NCBI GenBank assembly: GCA_963691705.1
Contig: OY829537.1
Span: 74,979,352-75,043,351, forward strand
From: Viola odorata
Lineage: Eukaryota; Streptophyta; Magnoliopsida; Malpighiales; Violaceae
Direction: 5' to 3'
Length of the DNA stretch: 64,000 nucleotides
Shown here: piece after piece, positions 32,990 through 44,180 of the stretch
How the letters are laid out: every line of letters starts with the position of its first letter
Position numbering within the stretch: the first letter of the stretch is position 1
Notes under the pieces: generated by a model
The model's database searches: none
Told to the model about the DNA's origin: nothing
What the model saw: the letters and a program-made list of their open reading frames with translations, nothing else
Program-made: the position numbers and the translations under genes

Positions 32990-33326
32990 TTTTGGGTCAT
33001 CATGACTCCTCTTTCGCATTAATGAGGAAATCCTGAGCATTAAAGGCTCTGGAAAGAAGAATCGACTTTCAAAACAAGATAGACGCAATGGCGTGATGAC
33101 CCGGCGAATGAGATAACGCGACTGGGCGATAATCGAACTAGTAGTTGGCAAGATAACGCAAAAAGGCGGAATAAAGATTATTTGTTCGAGAAAGAATTAC
33201 AAACAGCAATACAGGACAAGCGTCATTGATTATTACAAACTGAATCAAGCCAATGGTCGGTAGGAGAAATACAAGAAGTGAAGTCCTCTCTGGGGCTAAC
33301 CTTATCTGATCATGGAAGTGACTCAG

Positions 33327-35264
33327 TTATTTTTTAGAAACCTTCACCAGGTCCGCATCACGAGCGGATATCTCTTCACGAAGGAAAGAGTTTCTTTTGT
33401 CAGCCGTCACTAGCTCAGCCTTAGCCACCGTCAACTCCGCTTCCAAAAGTTCCGCTTTGGCTTTCCCCTTTGATTTTTCTCGTGCAAGCTCAGCACGACA
33501 ATCATTCAGCTCTGCCTGGGTACGACTTTGAAGCTGAGTCAACTCCGTCACCTTAGTCAGGGCGGCATCTAACTGCTCCTTTAATCCGGGAGAGCCTCGA
33601 AGTTTGTCACCATGAGCACCAAGGAAATAATGCATTTCGCGGAAGCTGCCAAGAGCGTTATTCAGAACTCGCGCACGTTGGATATCGGGGGGAAGCCGCA
33701 ATAATTCCTCCTTGGCCTTGGGAGAGCTAAATATCTCAACCACCAGAGAGCCTACCGGCTGATCTCGCGATAAAGGATCCGATATCCCCAGAGCACGAAG
33801 TCCGCTAGTACCAAAGGTGGACAGATCCAGGCGGTAAGAAGAAATTCCCCCTCGGGAGTCCGGAGGAGAAAGGTTGGCGACAAAAGAAGGAGAGCAACTT
33901 TCGACGGAATCGCCGAGGCCAGAAATGGATGTGAAGAGTAATGGTTGAGGGCTCCTTGATGGAGGGATGGAAGGGATGCTCGAATCGAGAATCGGCACGA
34001 CTACGTTAGGAATATAAGAGGAAATGGGAGAGTCCGGGGCGTCAATCAGCGAAGGTGGTTCTGGCACCGACGAGGTTTTAGCAACCTCGAGGGGAACGAC
34101 CGTTGATGCCTCAGTGACCTTTGTCGGTTGAGAAATACTCATCACGGCAGGAGTATCGACGCTTGCGGGAGGGACTTCATCAATTTTCTTTTAGAAAATC
34201 CCGGCAGCTTGGGCGGTTTTCTCAACTCTAAGTTTCTTTCGCTGCGCCGCGGAAGCATGGAGAAGTTCTGTCTCAATATTTATGTCCTCACTATCGCTCT
34301 CAGTCGTCTCAGTTTCGGGTCGACTCGTGGTTCTTCTCTTGCTTCGGTCCGGTAGCCAATTGTTAAGAAAACCAGAGGCCCTAGCAGAAATCACGCGCCC
34401 CCTCGCGACAACTGTCTTAGTCCTCCTCTTTTTTGGTGAAACAGTTTGACGGTTGGAACTCTCGGGCGGGGGAGAGGCCGGTAGCGTTTGAAGTGGCGTC
34501 ACGTTTAAAGGAGCGATATCCATTCTAGGCGGTTGATCTTCAGTATCGTCTGCCACCAAGACATGTTAGAGCAATGAGCAAGTTGAAGCGATAACACAAA
34601 AAGGAAACTCACATATAATACACTCCGTCATAAGCCGGTACAGGGCAAACTCACGGATGCGGACGGAGAAATTTATGTCTAGCAAGGTGTTAGCCTGACG
34701 TAACTCTTCCCTAGAAAGTACTGCTGGGTTAACCCAAATGGAATCGACAAGCCCGCGGTTAAAGCCCCTAGGCCAAGGGCGGAAAGGAAGACTAACAATG
34801 AAGAATCCACTTTTCCAATCCGCTACAGTCCCCTCGTAGCCCTTGAACCTCTGCCAGAATGACTGCGCGAACGCGTCATTCCATCTCGGGGAGATATCAA
34901 CCAAACAGTTGCGACATTTGAAACTAAAAAATTTGCAGAATAAATTGACAGACAGAGTAAGTATACTCTGTAGTTCGCAAGCGCGAAGAAAGGCGTAAAT
35001 TCCGCACCAGGAGGAAGGGGTTATCTGAGCTGGGTCGATATCGTACTGACGCAGCAACTTCTTTACAGACTCATGAATGGGAAAGCGAAAACCATAGAGG
35101 AACATCTTAAAATAAACCATCCTATCACTCTTGGACAAGGGGTCATGAAGCCGCTGACCCACCTCAGGAGGAAAGGTAATACCCTGACCCTCCAGCGCAG
35201 CCTTTAGAACCGCATCACAAGTAAAGATACTGGGTGTTCTCTCGATTTCTGGATCGATAGGCAT
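33327..35264 (-). pseudogene. Tat accessory gene a, minus-strand copy, with conserved intron
   Basis: Exon 1 runs from ATG 35264 (MPIDPEIERTPSIFTCD) to 34613. It aligns with the plus gene at 52888 (MDPEVAQSPSIFTCD, YFKMFLYGFRFPVHES, QITPSSWC, FWQRF). A GTGAGT donor (34612) and GGCAG acceptor (34550) define a 63-bp intron whose position matches that of the plus copy. Exon 2 is Ser/Pro-rich with a bipartite basic patch (SPKKRRTK), then a coiled coil (LTQLQSRTQAELNDCRAELARE) ending at 33327. One in-frame TAA (34191-34193) interrupts exon 2. N-terminal domain as in gene b; function unknown. Confidence 0.78.
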
Positions 35265-35377
35265 CTGAAGACCCCTAGGGTCTCTAATGAACCAATGAGA
35301 AAAAAATCTGAGGAGAATGGAGCAAAAATACCTAGAATAAGAAGGCAGTGTGTAGGCCATCGGCGCCGATGAACGGT

Positions 35378-35679
35378 TGAAGAAAGCCTCATGCCCTTCA
35401 AGCAGCAGTTCAGCAGATCCTTCCTCTGCTGCAGCATGGTGATCACCACCTCGATGCGGGAAACAGCAGCAGCCAGCTTTGACACATTCGCCAGAGGACT
35501 GAAATCCTCCAGAGAAGCCGCACCAAGCCTGACCGAAGGAGAGTTAGCATCCCTTGAAGCTCCAGAATGTCCTCGGACGTCTTGATCAACACATTTTCCA
35601 TGAATCCGACGCCACTATCGTTGAGGTTCTTCAGGGTGTGATTTTTGGAGATCAGAAAGTTCTTGGTGAGATCGTCCAT
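35378..35679 (-). pseudogene. Tat accessory gene 1, minus-strand copy
   Basis: ATG 35679 (MDDLTKNFLISKNHTLKNL) corresponds to the plus gene at 51096 (MDELTRNFLISKTLTLKNL). Both continue with KTSED(I/V)LELQG. A frameshift near 35555 separates this from the rest (SKLAAAVSRIEVV, MLQQRKDLLNCCLKGM). This copy keeps Gln where the plus copy has a stop. It directly precedes gene a, with the second small gene of the plus cassette absent. Confidence 0.72.
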
Positions 35680-35738
35680 GATGAAGATACTAGGAGGAAA
35701 TGTTGGAAAGATGTATAATTGGTTCGGGAAAAATTCAA

Positions 35739-35745
35739 ATTTATA
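35739..35745 (-). promoter_or_regulatory. TATA box of accessory gene 1, minus copy
   Basis: CTTATAAATTT on the minus strand, 60 bases before the ATG at 35679; the plus copy has TATAAAT 61 bases before its ATG. Confidence 0.55.
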
Positions 35746-35875
35746 AGTCTCGAGAAAAAGCAGTGAAAAGACGTGCTCCTCGGCGATCGAGCCACCCGTT
35801 ATCATGCTGGTCGACAGGCACAACCTAAAAGGAAGCTGGAGCGATAGCCCTTGGTAAATAACCTAATCATGGTGA

Positions 35876-38800
35876 CAATAATTTTGGGGGTTTCATTAAG
35901 TATCTACTTAAAAATGCTGATGTGAATATATATGTAGAGCATGGTTCCTTACTGCATCCTTATTTTGATGCTCAAAATCCGAAGACCATGCGTGATAGGC
36001 TGGGCATATCAGAACATGGGCAAAAGGTAGGTGGTGTAAGTGAGGAAGGTGGGTCTAGTAAGGGTAAATGTGTAGTTGAGGAGGGGGACTTTGATGGATA
36101 TGATACGGAGCATGGGGATAGTGAATACGAGTGTGATGAAATAGGTAACAATGAAAGGGTGAATACGGGTAATGAATACTGGGTTGACTGTCCATACCTG
36201 TCGGGTGAAGAGGACGATGAGTTTTTGAAGTTCCGTGAGAAGAAGAAAAGATTCCAGTCCAGGAGGGAAAAAAAGAGCAAGAGAAAGCAATGTGTAGAGG
36301 AAGAAATGGATGTCCAAAAACCAGCAAGTGGGGTGGGTGGTCTAGAGGTGCATGGGTCAAAAGAAGCATGTGGCCCAAGTGGAGTGTGTGGCCCAAATGG
36401 TGGAAATGGTAATTCTGATGACTTTGTTGAAGAAGTCACAAGGGAAATGAACAGAAGAGATAGTGGCCGACAAAATAGTGGTCCTGCTGCTGTAGAAAAC
36501 AATGAGATTTATTTTGACTCAGATTCAGAGGGAAGCTTGTTGAGTACTAGCAGTGAGGAAGAAGAAGGTAGAAGAATTCCATTTAGAAGACCTCGATTCA
36601 AAAAAGGTGAGCCCTTTCCAGTGTTTTCACTTTGTATGGTTTTTCCTAATAAGTCTGAGTTCAAGAAAGTTGTTGAGAGATATGCTATACTCTCAAGGAG
36701 AGATGTTAGGTTTAAACAAAATGATGGCATAAGGTGTAGGGCTGTGTGCACAAATAGTGACTACAGTTGGAAGGTTTTATGCTCCATTGATGGGAGATCT
36801 AGTTAATGGATGGTGAAAACTTGAGTTGCTAACCATACTTGTCCAAAATTGTTTAAGATATCTTGTCTGAGCTACAAGACTTTAGGGAAGTGGTTTATTA
36901 GTAATTTGAAGAAGGTAACTTTGAAGATGACTGTGGCTGAACTGAAAGACCACTTCACTAGCCAAACCAAGATAAAAATCTCTAGAGGGTAGTGTATATA
37001 TGCCAGGAAAAAGGTTGTAGAGCATTACATTGGGGATCCTGTGAAGGAATTTACAAGGCTTGAGGATTATGTTGAGGAGTTGAAGATGAGTAATCCTGGC
37101 AGTACAATAGTCATGGAGGAGGAAGGTGGAGTGTTTAAAAGGATGTATGTGTGCTTTGCTGGGGTTAGAAAAGGTTTTAATGCTGCTTGTAGGAAGATTA
37201 TTGGATTAGATGGTTGTTTTTTGAAAGGACCATTCAAGGGGGAAATTCTGGTAGTTGTAGGAAGGGATCCCAGTGACCAAATATACCCAATTGCATGGGT
37301 TGTAGTTGGTTATGAGTGTAAGGAGACTTGGAAATGGTTTTTGGAACTGCTCATGCTAGATTTGGATGTAGCTGGTGGGAACTTTGACTATGTTGCGAAT
37401 GGTGCTCCTATGATTGCTCGTGGGGAAGGCTTCACCTTTGTATCTGACCAACAAAAGGTACACAATCACATCTAGAGTGTTTGATTGTTAATGCTGAAAT
37501 TCATATGTTCACATTTTCATATTTGCCTATATGCATGTGCAGGGATTAATCTTAGCAATTTCTGAACTGATGCCGGCTGCTGTGCATAGAAGGTGTGAGA
37601 GACACATATTTGCTAAATGGAGAAAGCAGCACAACAGTGATGAGTTGCACCAACAATTTTGGAAAACTTGCAAAAGTTCAACCAAAGCTGAATTTCTAGA
37701 TGAGCTGGAAGTTTTGAAAGGTATGTCACCGGATGCAATGTCTGATTTCTTGGAGGTTTCACCTACTTATTGGTGTAGAGCCTTTCAAAACACTTCATGC
37801 TGTTGTGATGTGGTACATAACAATATGTGTGAGACTTTCAATAGCATGATTTTGGAGTCTCGTTATAAAAGTATTGTAAAACTTTTGGAAACAATTCGTA
37901 AAACTGTTTTCAAGATATTCAAAGAAAGGAAGAATTTCTTAAAGGAATTCAAAGATGGTCTGTGTCCAAAGATTTGGAAGAAACTGATTGATAAGAAGGA
38001 AGAAAGTGGGAATTTTTATGTTGACAGCAATGGGGATGATGGTTATGAAGTGCATCTAGACGAGAATACTAGTTGGGTAGTCAGTTTGGAAAAATTAACT
38101 TGCACGTGTAGGAAGTGGGAATTGACTGGTTTACCTTGTGAACATGCATTCTGTGTCCTGGAAAATGAGTTAAGTAATGTAGATATCACATGTTTTGTGT
38201 CAAACTGGTATAGTAAGCAAATGTTTGAACTTGCTTACAAGTACCCCATCTTGCCTATCCAAGGAATGAAATTTTGGCCAAGAGTTGCAGTAACCACAAT
38301 TATACCACCATCATTCAAGAAATTTCCTGGTAGACCCAAGAAATTGAGGAAAAGAGAAGGTTGGGAACCTGCACAGTGTGGAACAAAGATGAGCCAAAAA
38401 GGAAGGAAAATGTCTTGTTCTACATGCAAGATTGTAGGACACAAGTCAACTGCTTGCAAGAACAATCCATCTAACCAGGTATAAGAATTCAATGCTTAAT
38501 GTATTATTGCAATCTTATCGAAATGATTAGCATTTGCTGATAAATATGAAATTGCAGGATGCGGGATAACCATCAATTCCACTTCATGCTGAACCTGTGG
38601 ATGAGCCACCAATTGCCAGCATCCCAAATAAAAGGAAAAAACAATGCTCATTATGTAAAAAGGAAGGCCACAATAAATCTACTTGTACCTCCAATCCTGC
38701 AAGCAAGGTAACTTTTTTTAAAAATCTACTAGTTGTTTATATTGCAAGTTGTTTACAACCATTATGTTATTGTAATTTTGTAGCGTTTTACTGATGCATC

Positions 38801-39290
38801 GAGCTCTCAAGATGTACTCCCACCTTCCGCATAAATGCAACATACACCAATGTCTTCTCAGGTCTTGACTTCACAGGTGCAAGCTTATGATAGAACCCAA
38901 CATCTCCTGCAAGAGCTTAGGTAGGAGTGTGGCACTGCCCAACCGAGAGCAGGGAGGAAGAAAAAAATGACAAAAAAAAGTAAACTCCCCCAAGGTCTTG
39001 GATGCTTTGTTGCAGAATCCAGCTGGACATGTTACAATGTGAGTGCCTGATTTATCCTTATGTATTATGTGTTATTTGCATACTATTCTCAATATTTTTT
39101 GTATAAATATTGTTTGTTTATTCTCTATTGCAGCCTAACACTCCACAACAAAGGGTTATTAATGTTCCTGCTAAAAAGAAACGATCAGTGGATGCTGCTG
39201 TGCAAGAACAACAACCCACATTCAGAGCAGAAAGCAGTACACTGGGCAGTTTCTGGGTTCCAATATCTAAAGCACAACCCCCTTTGCAGT
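35876..39290 (+). pseudogene. Mutator-like (MULE) transposase
   Basis: Cut-and-paste DNA transposase relic. An acidic, low-complexity N-terminal region (to 36590) is followed by a MuDR-type domain (PVFSLCMVFPNKSEFKKVV). The catalytic core begins at GLDGCFLKGPFKGEIL (about 37200), with VVGRDPSDQIYPIAWVVV and VSDQQK. An 85-bp GT-AG intron (37458-37542) splits VSDQQK from GLILAISELMP; the CERH motif follows. A SWIM zinc finger (CTCRKWELTGLPCEHAF, about 38100) and a CCHC knuckle (CSTCKIVGHKSTAC) come next. After a second intron (38479-38557) lies another knuckle (CSLCKKEGHNKSTC). In-frame stops (for example 36804, 36990, 38570) make it non-functional. The left end is cut at 35.87 kb beside the accessory cluster. 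Confidence 0.9.
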
Positions 39291-39339
39291 AGTATAATTG
39301 ACGGATTATGTGTGGAAAAATATCAGTGATTTTGTAAAA

Positions 39340-40140
39340 TTGATGTATTAAAAGGATGTATTAATCCTGGATTGATGTATTAAATGGATTGATGTATTAT
39401 GTATTAATCCTGGATTGATGTATTAAATGGAATTATGTATTAATCTGGATTGATGAATTATGTATTATGGAATGTGTGGCTTTCTGCAATGTAATAATGT
39501 ACATGTTTTTTTAGTTGATCTGTTTTATTGTGGTGTAATGCATCACTTTGACTGGTCTTTGATTATGTGATTGAAAACATTTATTTTCCAGTTCATATAT
39601 CCATCATATTTGACCAAGAGCATTTACTTGTTAATTTTGTGCATATATCCATCACAAAACACCATATATCTGACCAAAAGCATTTCCAGTTCATATATCC
39701 ATCACAAAGCATTTACGGGTAAATGCATATATCCATCATAAATCGAGAGCATTTACTTGTTAATTTTGTGCATATATCTATCACAAAACACCATATATCT
39801 GGGCTGTATTTCCAGTTCATATATCCATCACAAAGCATTAAAGGGTTAATGCATATATCCATCATCAACCGAGAGCATTTCATTGTTGATTTTGTGCTCA
39901 CTGGGCAGTTTATATCAAATACACAAAACATCTTTGTATCTAACCAACACAATCTCAAAATCAAATACATAAAACACCTTTATATCTGACCAACACAATT
40001 TCAACTAATTTCAATTATGCTACAAAACACAGAAAAAATATTATGCTTCTTCACACAGTACCGACATCATTTCAATTAAACTACATCATTCCAATTAATC
40101 TACATCATTCCAATTAAACTACATCATTCCAATTAATCAA
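39340..40140. repeat. AT-rich short tandem and dispersed repeats
   Basis: Three groups: TGATGTATTAAATGG-type units (39340-39470), CATATATCCATCAC + AAAACACCATATATCTG units (39590-39860), and ACATCATTCCAATTAA units (40065-40140). Downstream of the MULE gene; no ORF of interest. Confidence 0.75.
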
Positions 40141-40429
40141 ACCAAATACAAAAATACCTAATGTAAAATAAACAGGCCTAAACAGAACCTCAATTTCCAA
40201 ATCAGTTTACTCATGTTCTGTTTCTCATCCTTCAAACACAATATCTCATCCACCACGCCATTGAAAACAATTTGCCGCGACCTCAACTCCCTCATTTCTA
40301 CCTCTAGCTTCTCAATCTTATCAACTTTTTCCTTCTCACTAACACAGAGGCCTCTAATAATGGCGCTAGCTCTGTCCGGAAATGGATCATCAACAAAAAT
40401 GTAAGTGAGCTTGTGATGGAGATGGAGGG

Positions 40430-40655
40430 AAGTGAGCTTTTTAGGGTTTTTAAGAAAAATGAAAATCGAGTGTGCGGCAGCGACTAGGTTTAGGGTTAGG
40501 GTATTGGGATGGAGATGGAGGGAAGTGAGCTTTTTAGGGTTTTTGAGAAAAATTGAAATCGAGTGTGCGGCAGCGGCTAGGTTTAGGGTTAGGGTATTGG
40601 GATGGAGATGGAGGGAAGTGAGCTTTTTAGGATTTTTGAGAAAAATCGAAATCGA
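40430..40655. repeat. Three tandem copies of a ~94-bp unit with telomere-like motif
   Basis: Each unit contains AGTGAGCTTTTTAGG and, in the first two, GGTTTAGGGTTAGGGTATTG. It reads as a repetitive Arg/Leu-rich ORF that is not a credible protein. It forms the inner part of the MULE terminal repeat. Confidence 0.85.
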
Positions 40656-40800
40656 GCAAAATGTGGTTTTTTGAAAAGGATTTTCGCGATGCCTTTAATC
40701 AGAACCAAGCCTCGACAAGTAGGCTCCCACTTGTGAAACAGCGTCGTTTCACCATTTTGGTGGCAACCCGGTTTGGTAGCGACCCGGTTGTTTTTTTCCT
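40600..40800 (+). repeat. MULE terminal repeat, right end of element A
   Basis: Reverse complement is similar to 44395-44640. Shared segments include AAAGGATTTTCGC, AAGCCTCGACA, GTAGGCTCCCACTTGTGAAAC and ACCATTTTGGTGG + CAACCCGG. It lies downstream of the transposase gene at 35.9-39.3 kb. Confidence 0.7.
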
Positions 40801-40809
40801 TTGTCATGT

Positions 40810-41030
40810 GATGGATTTTTTTTTCCATTTTATGTTATATATTGAACGAACATGGCAAACTGGAATTGTGATGGATTTCCTATGTCATGTGATGGGTATT
40901 TTTTCAATTTTATGCTATATACTGAACAAACCATAGAAAACTGGAATTGTGATGGATTTCTTGTGTCGTGATGGATTTTTTTTAAAATTTTATGCTATAT
41001 ATTGAACGAACCATGGCATACTGAATTTCA
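40810..41030. repeat. Three degenerate ~75-bp repeats
   Basis: GTGATGGATTTTTTTT, TATGCTATATATTGAACGAAC and CATGGCAAACTGGAATTG-type segments occur three times. Confidence 0.7.
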
Positions 41031-41163
41031 TTCATAACACATTCGAATTACAAAACTTATTCCAATACATCAGTATTGGAACCCAAGATCACAAACTAAA
41101 AAACAAACTTAAATTGAACAGACAAGAAAAATAAAAAATTATATCAACGCATCCTTGCACAAT

Positions 41164-41523
41164 CTACTTCTTGGGAAACCCAAACAAGTTCTTGTAGTAC
41201 TCAATGAGAATCCTTGCACTCTCATTCACATTTTGGATCTCAGCCTCAATAAGCATTTGCTTGATCTCCAAGTTCCCAATTAGTGCCCTCAAACTCCCCA
41301 TACAATCTGACAAGGTAGCAACCTCAGTTACTGCATTAGGAGAAACATAGGTATGGAACAACTTACCTCTTGCTTGGTCGAGAGCCTTAAGTTGATTCCT
41401 CAGCTTAGTTAGGTTAAACCCCAGCATGGTTAATTTCCCAGGCCATTCCCACTTCTTGTTCTCAAGGCGTTCCATAATATTTCCCACCTCAGTGCTAAAA
41501 GGGACAATAACATTGCCATCCAT
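41164..41523 (-). CDS. Hypothetical protein, 119 aa
   Basis: ATG 41523 (MDGNVIVPFSTEV). Not recognised. It is a helical, Leu/Glu/Asn-rich sequence (LTKLRNQLKALDQARGKL, IKQMLIEAEIQNVNESARI) without membrane segments or signal peptide. It is complete and free of low-complexity sequence, so it could be a small real gene or a captured fragment. Its neighbour on the same strand is the GRF-type fragment at 42.4-42.8 kb; both lie between MULE ends, so capture by a transposon is possible. Confidence 0.35.
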   Translation of the reverse strand: MDGNVIVPFSTEVGNIMERLENKKWEWPGKLTMLGFNLTKLRNQLKALDQARGKLFHTYVSPNAVTEVATLSDCMGSLRALIGNLEIKQMLIEAEIQNVNESARILIEYYKNLFGFPKK

Positions 41524-41856
41524 AATGAAAATCAATTGAAAACAGAGAACTTGAATGTAATTGCAAGTAAAAGATTGAATGAAATGTGTTTATATAGAGC
41601 CTCAAGAGGTTGTATTCATTTTTATGAGTTTCTCAAGAGTAATTATAAAGAAACAAAGTTCTGAAAAGGTAAGTTGGGAACATAAATAACACGTTTCTTT
41701 AGTGGTTATTGACTCAAGTTAAGAGTGTAATTGGACCAAGTCTATTGTGAAATTAATCGAGAATAGTGCATTGCATTACCAAGTTGTTCAACACAAGACT
41801 GAGTTTACAATCTAGAAAATAGCTACTAAGTTTACAATCTAGGAAATAGCTACTAA

Positions 41857-42382
41857 GGTAGTGTTTGGGGTTGGGATTGAGTTTGGGAAAAGTGCTTTGC
41901 CCAACCCCAAAGCTAGGAAACACCTTTCCAAAAGTGCTTCCCAAAAGCACTTTCCTTTCCCTTCACATATTAGGCAACCTCACCCTCCTTATCCCACTGC
42001 ACAAAAATGGTGCAGTGGGCAACACAGCTGTGCAGGCAGCTGCGTTTGCACCCTCTCTCTCCCTTTTTTTTTTATTTCATTTTTTTACTTTATATAATGC
42101 ACAAAATAAATTAAAAACTATCAGAATAAAATCTCCATCTCGAGATAAGTAATTCTAGACCCACTTTTCCTATTTTTATTAATTTTTTAAAAATGGGTTT
42201 TATACTCCAACTCTTTCACTTTTATAGTTTTACCAAACACTAAAAATAACTTCTCGTTTCCCACAGCACTTTTAAAAAATGTTTACCAAACAACACACTG
42301 CTTTGCGCAAAAGTGTTTTTTCCACAGCACTTTTATTCAAAGCACTTTTCGGACCAGAACCGGAACGCCAAACAGACCCTAA
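41857..42382. mobile_element. hAT-like MITE
   Basis: Begins GTAGTGTTTGGGG and ends CCAAACAGACCCTAA, imperfect terminal inverted repeats of the common plant TAGGG(T)..GTTTGG type. Inside are AT-rich arms with mirrored segments (AAGTGCTTTGCCC and GCACTTTTCGG). It is about 0.53 kb with no coding capacity. I could not confirm an 8-bp target-site duplication. Confidence 0.5.
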
Positions 42383-42401
42383 GTCTAGAATCCAACTGCA
42401 T

Positions 42402-42824
42402 TCACCAACAAGGAAATAGCAAGGATACCCTGTAAAATTTGCAATCCATCACCAGTTTTCTATTTTTTGCATCCTTCATTTCTAGCAACTTCCTAAAGTT
42501 TTGCAACTCAATATTAAGACAAGCATTCTCATCTTCCAATTTTAAGTAATTAGCTTCCATAGTCTTACACACTTTCTTCAACTCCTGCACTTCACTACGA
42601 AACACTTAAATCAAAAACTTACCTCTCTCGGTCATGTCATCATCATACCAGAGGAAGAAGTTCCAATCACTAACTTTCTTATATTTTCGGCAGGCATAAA
42701 ATTTCCTACCTGGATTTACTGGCGTCCATGATGTCCGCAAAACAGCAATCTCTCCATTTCGATTCGACTTGCGTGATTGACTCTCATAGCTACTTGATGA
42801 ACCGGAGCTGCGTGTTATATCCAT
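42402..42824 (-). pseudogene. GRF-type zinc-finger-like protein fragment
   Basis: ATG 42824 (MDITRSSGSSSSYE). The signature NPGRKFYAC with FFLWYDDDM downstream is that of GRF-type zinc-finger proteins, a family with DNA- or RNA-associated roles. The first Cys of the finger is not visible (LRTSW occurs where a CxC or CG would be expected) and the later Cys is also missing. After an in-frame TAA (42606-42608) the same frame continues as a coiled coil (VQELKKVCKTMEANYLKLEDENACL) to 42402. A GTAAGT donor near 42623 hints at a lost or unresolved intron. Confidence 0.55.
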
Positions 42825-44180
42825 GTACAGTTAAATAGTGAAGTTAACTGGAGCTGTGTAGTGGATCTATGTGATTTGTACTTGATTTGAACAAAACAGT
42901 AAGCAGAGAGGGAGAGAAAATGGTGAAGTTAGGGATTTGGGGAACAAATTAGGGATTTGTTCGTCATTGAAGAAGACCACGACATACGTCCACAATTTGA
43001 CTTTTTTTTCTTTCAATTTCCACCAATTCAAAACGATGTCATTAGGATGCAGAATTATCCACGTCATTTTTTAATTTTTTTATTTTCCACATCAGCAAAT
43101 GGTTTGGCCTCAAATGGTGTTTGTCAAACATGTTTTATTCATTTTGGCTAAATTAGCAAACTTAGGGTTCACATTGAACAAAAAAAGAGATAAAAGTGTT
43201 ATTCGAACATTGGATACAAATTTGGGGTTAGTTTTACTACTTATTCCTTAAATTAAAGGAAAAACCAAACTTATGTTTTTTTTTCAAGTAATCAAAATAA
43301 AGAAAAAACCATGCTAATCGTCGTCCTCAAGTGAATATCATAGGATGATGATCTCTTGCTGGGACTTATCTCACTCAAGTGCTGGAGCTTCTGTTAGCTA
43401 AGCGCGTGCTTCAAGCATGGGTGCCAAATCTTCTTCCATTGTTGGATCTATGACAATTGGTGGGTGCTCTTTGGTGCTGCACTGGCCGCACATCTACTAC
43501 CGTCTTTTTTACTGGTAAGAGCACGGCCCGCGCGCTACTGTCGCATTTTTCCTTTGCCTTGGTAAGATTTTGTTTTGTTAAATCAGTAACCACCAAGTGA
43601 ATGAAGAGTTTTATGTGTGTATTAAAGTGAAAAATACAAGGAAAAAAAAGTAGAGAAGTATTACGATCCTAGCACTACAGAATGCACTGAACTTAAAGTT
43701 GGGAAGGAAGCTTTTTGACATTTAGGTTTAAATTGTAAAACATTTTTTTTACTTAAATCTTCAAGTTGGGAAGAAACATTTAGGTTTAAATTGTAAAACA
43801 TAATTTTGAAGTCTCAAATTACTAGTTAAATCTTCTGTTTTGTCAAATTCTTATAACACAATAAGAACGAGAATTTAATAGCTCTGTGCTTTTAGAGAAA
43901 AGTTGCATTATAATATATTGCTCCATTAATAAAAGAGTTAAATTTTAAAAGTGAGGATTATTAAGAACTGATGATCACAAGGATTATTCTCTCTTTCAGC
44001 CAAAAAATATTGGATGTATGTTAGCTCCCAAGAAAGAAAAAAGTCCAAACAGGCAGTCACCTATTAGAACACTTTCTTTTATTAAAGTAATAAAGAAATA
44101 CTAATAAATTTCCCTGTTCGAGTCACTGTTATGATTAAATAAGGCAAAATAAAAGCAAAAACTTCATACCATAAGAAAGG
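42825..44180. other. Non-coding DNA, no gene seen
   Basis: AT-rich. A short duplicated stretch (CATTTAGGTTTAAATTG + TAAAACAT) occurs at about 43718 and 43769. No ORF with recognisable features. Confidence 0.5.

Larger units (their letters stand above)
32649..33326 (-). promoter_or_regulatory. Upstream region of accessory gene b, minus copy
   Basis: About 680 bp without a gene between the end of gene a (33327) and the ATG of gene b (32648). It contains a TATA box and a G-box-type palindrome, listed separately. Confidence 0.5.

Noticed and set aside
35972..36502. Minus-strand ORFs opposite the MULE N-terminus
   Set aside because: Mirror frames of an acidic low-complexity exon; no domain.
40432..40674. 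80-aa ORF with internal repeats
   Set aside because: It is only the translation of a 94-bp tandem repeat in a MULE terminal region.
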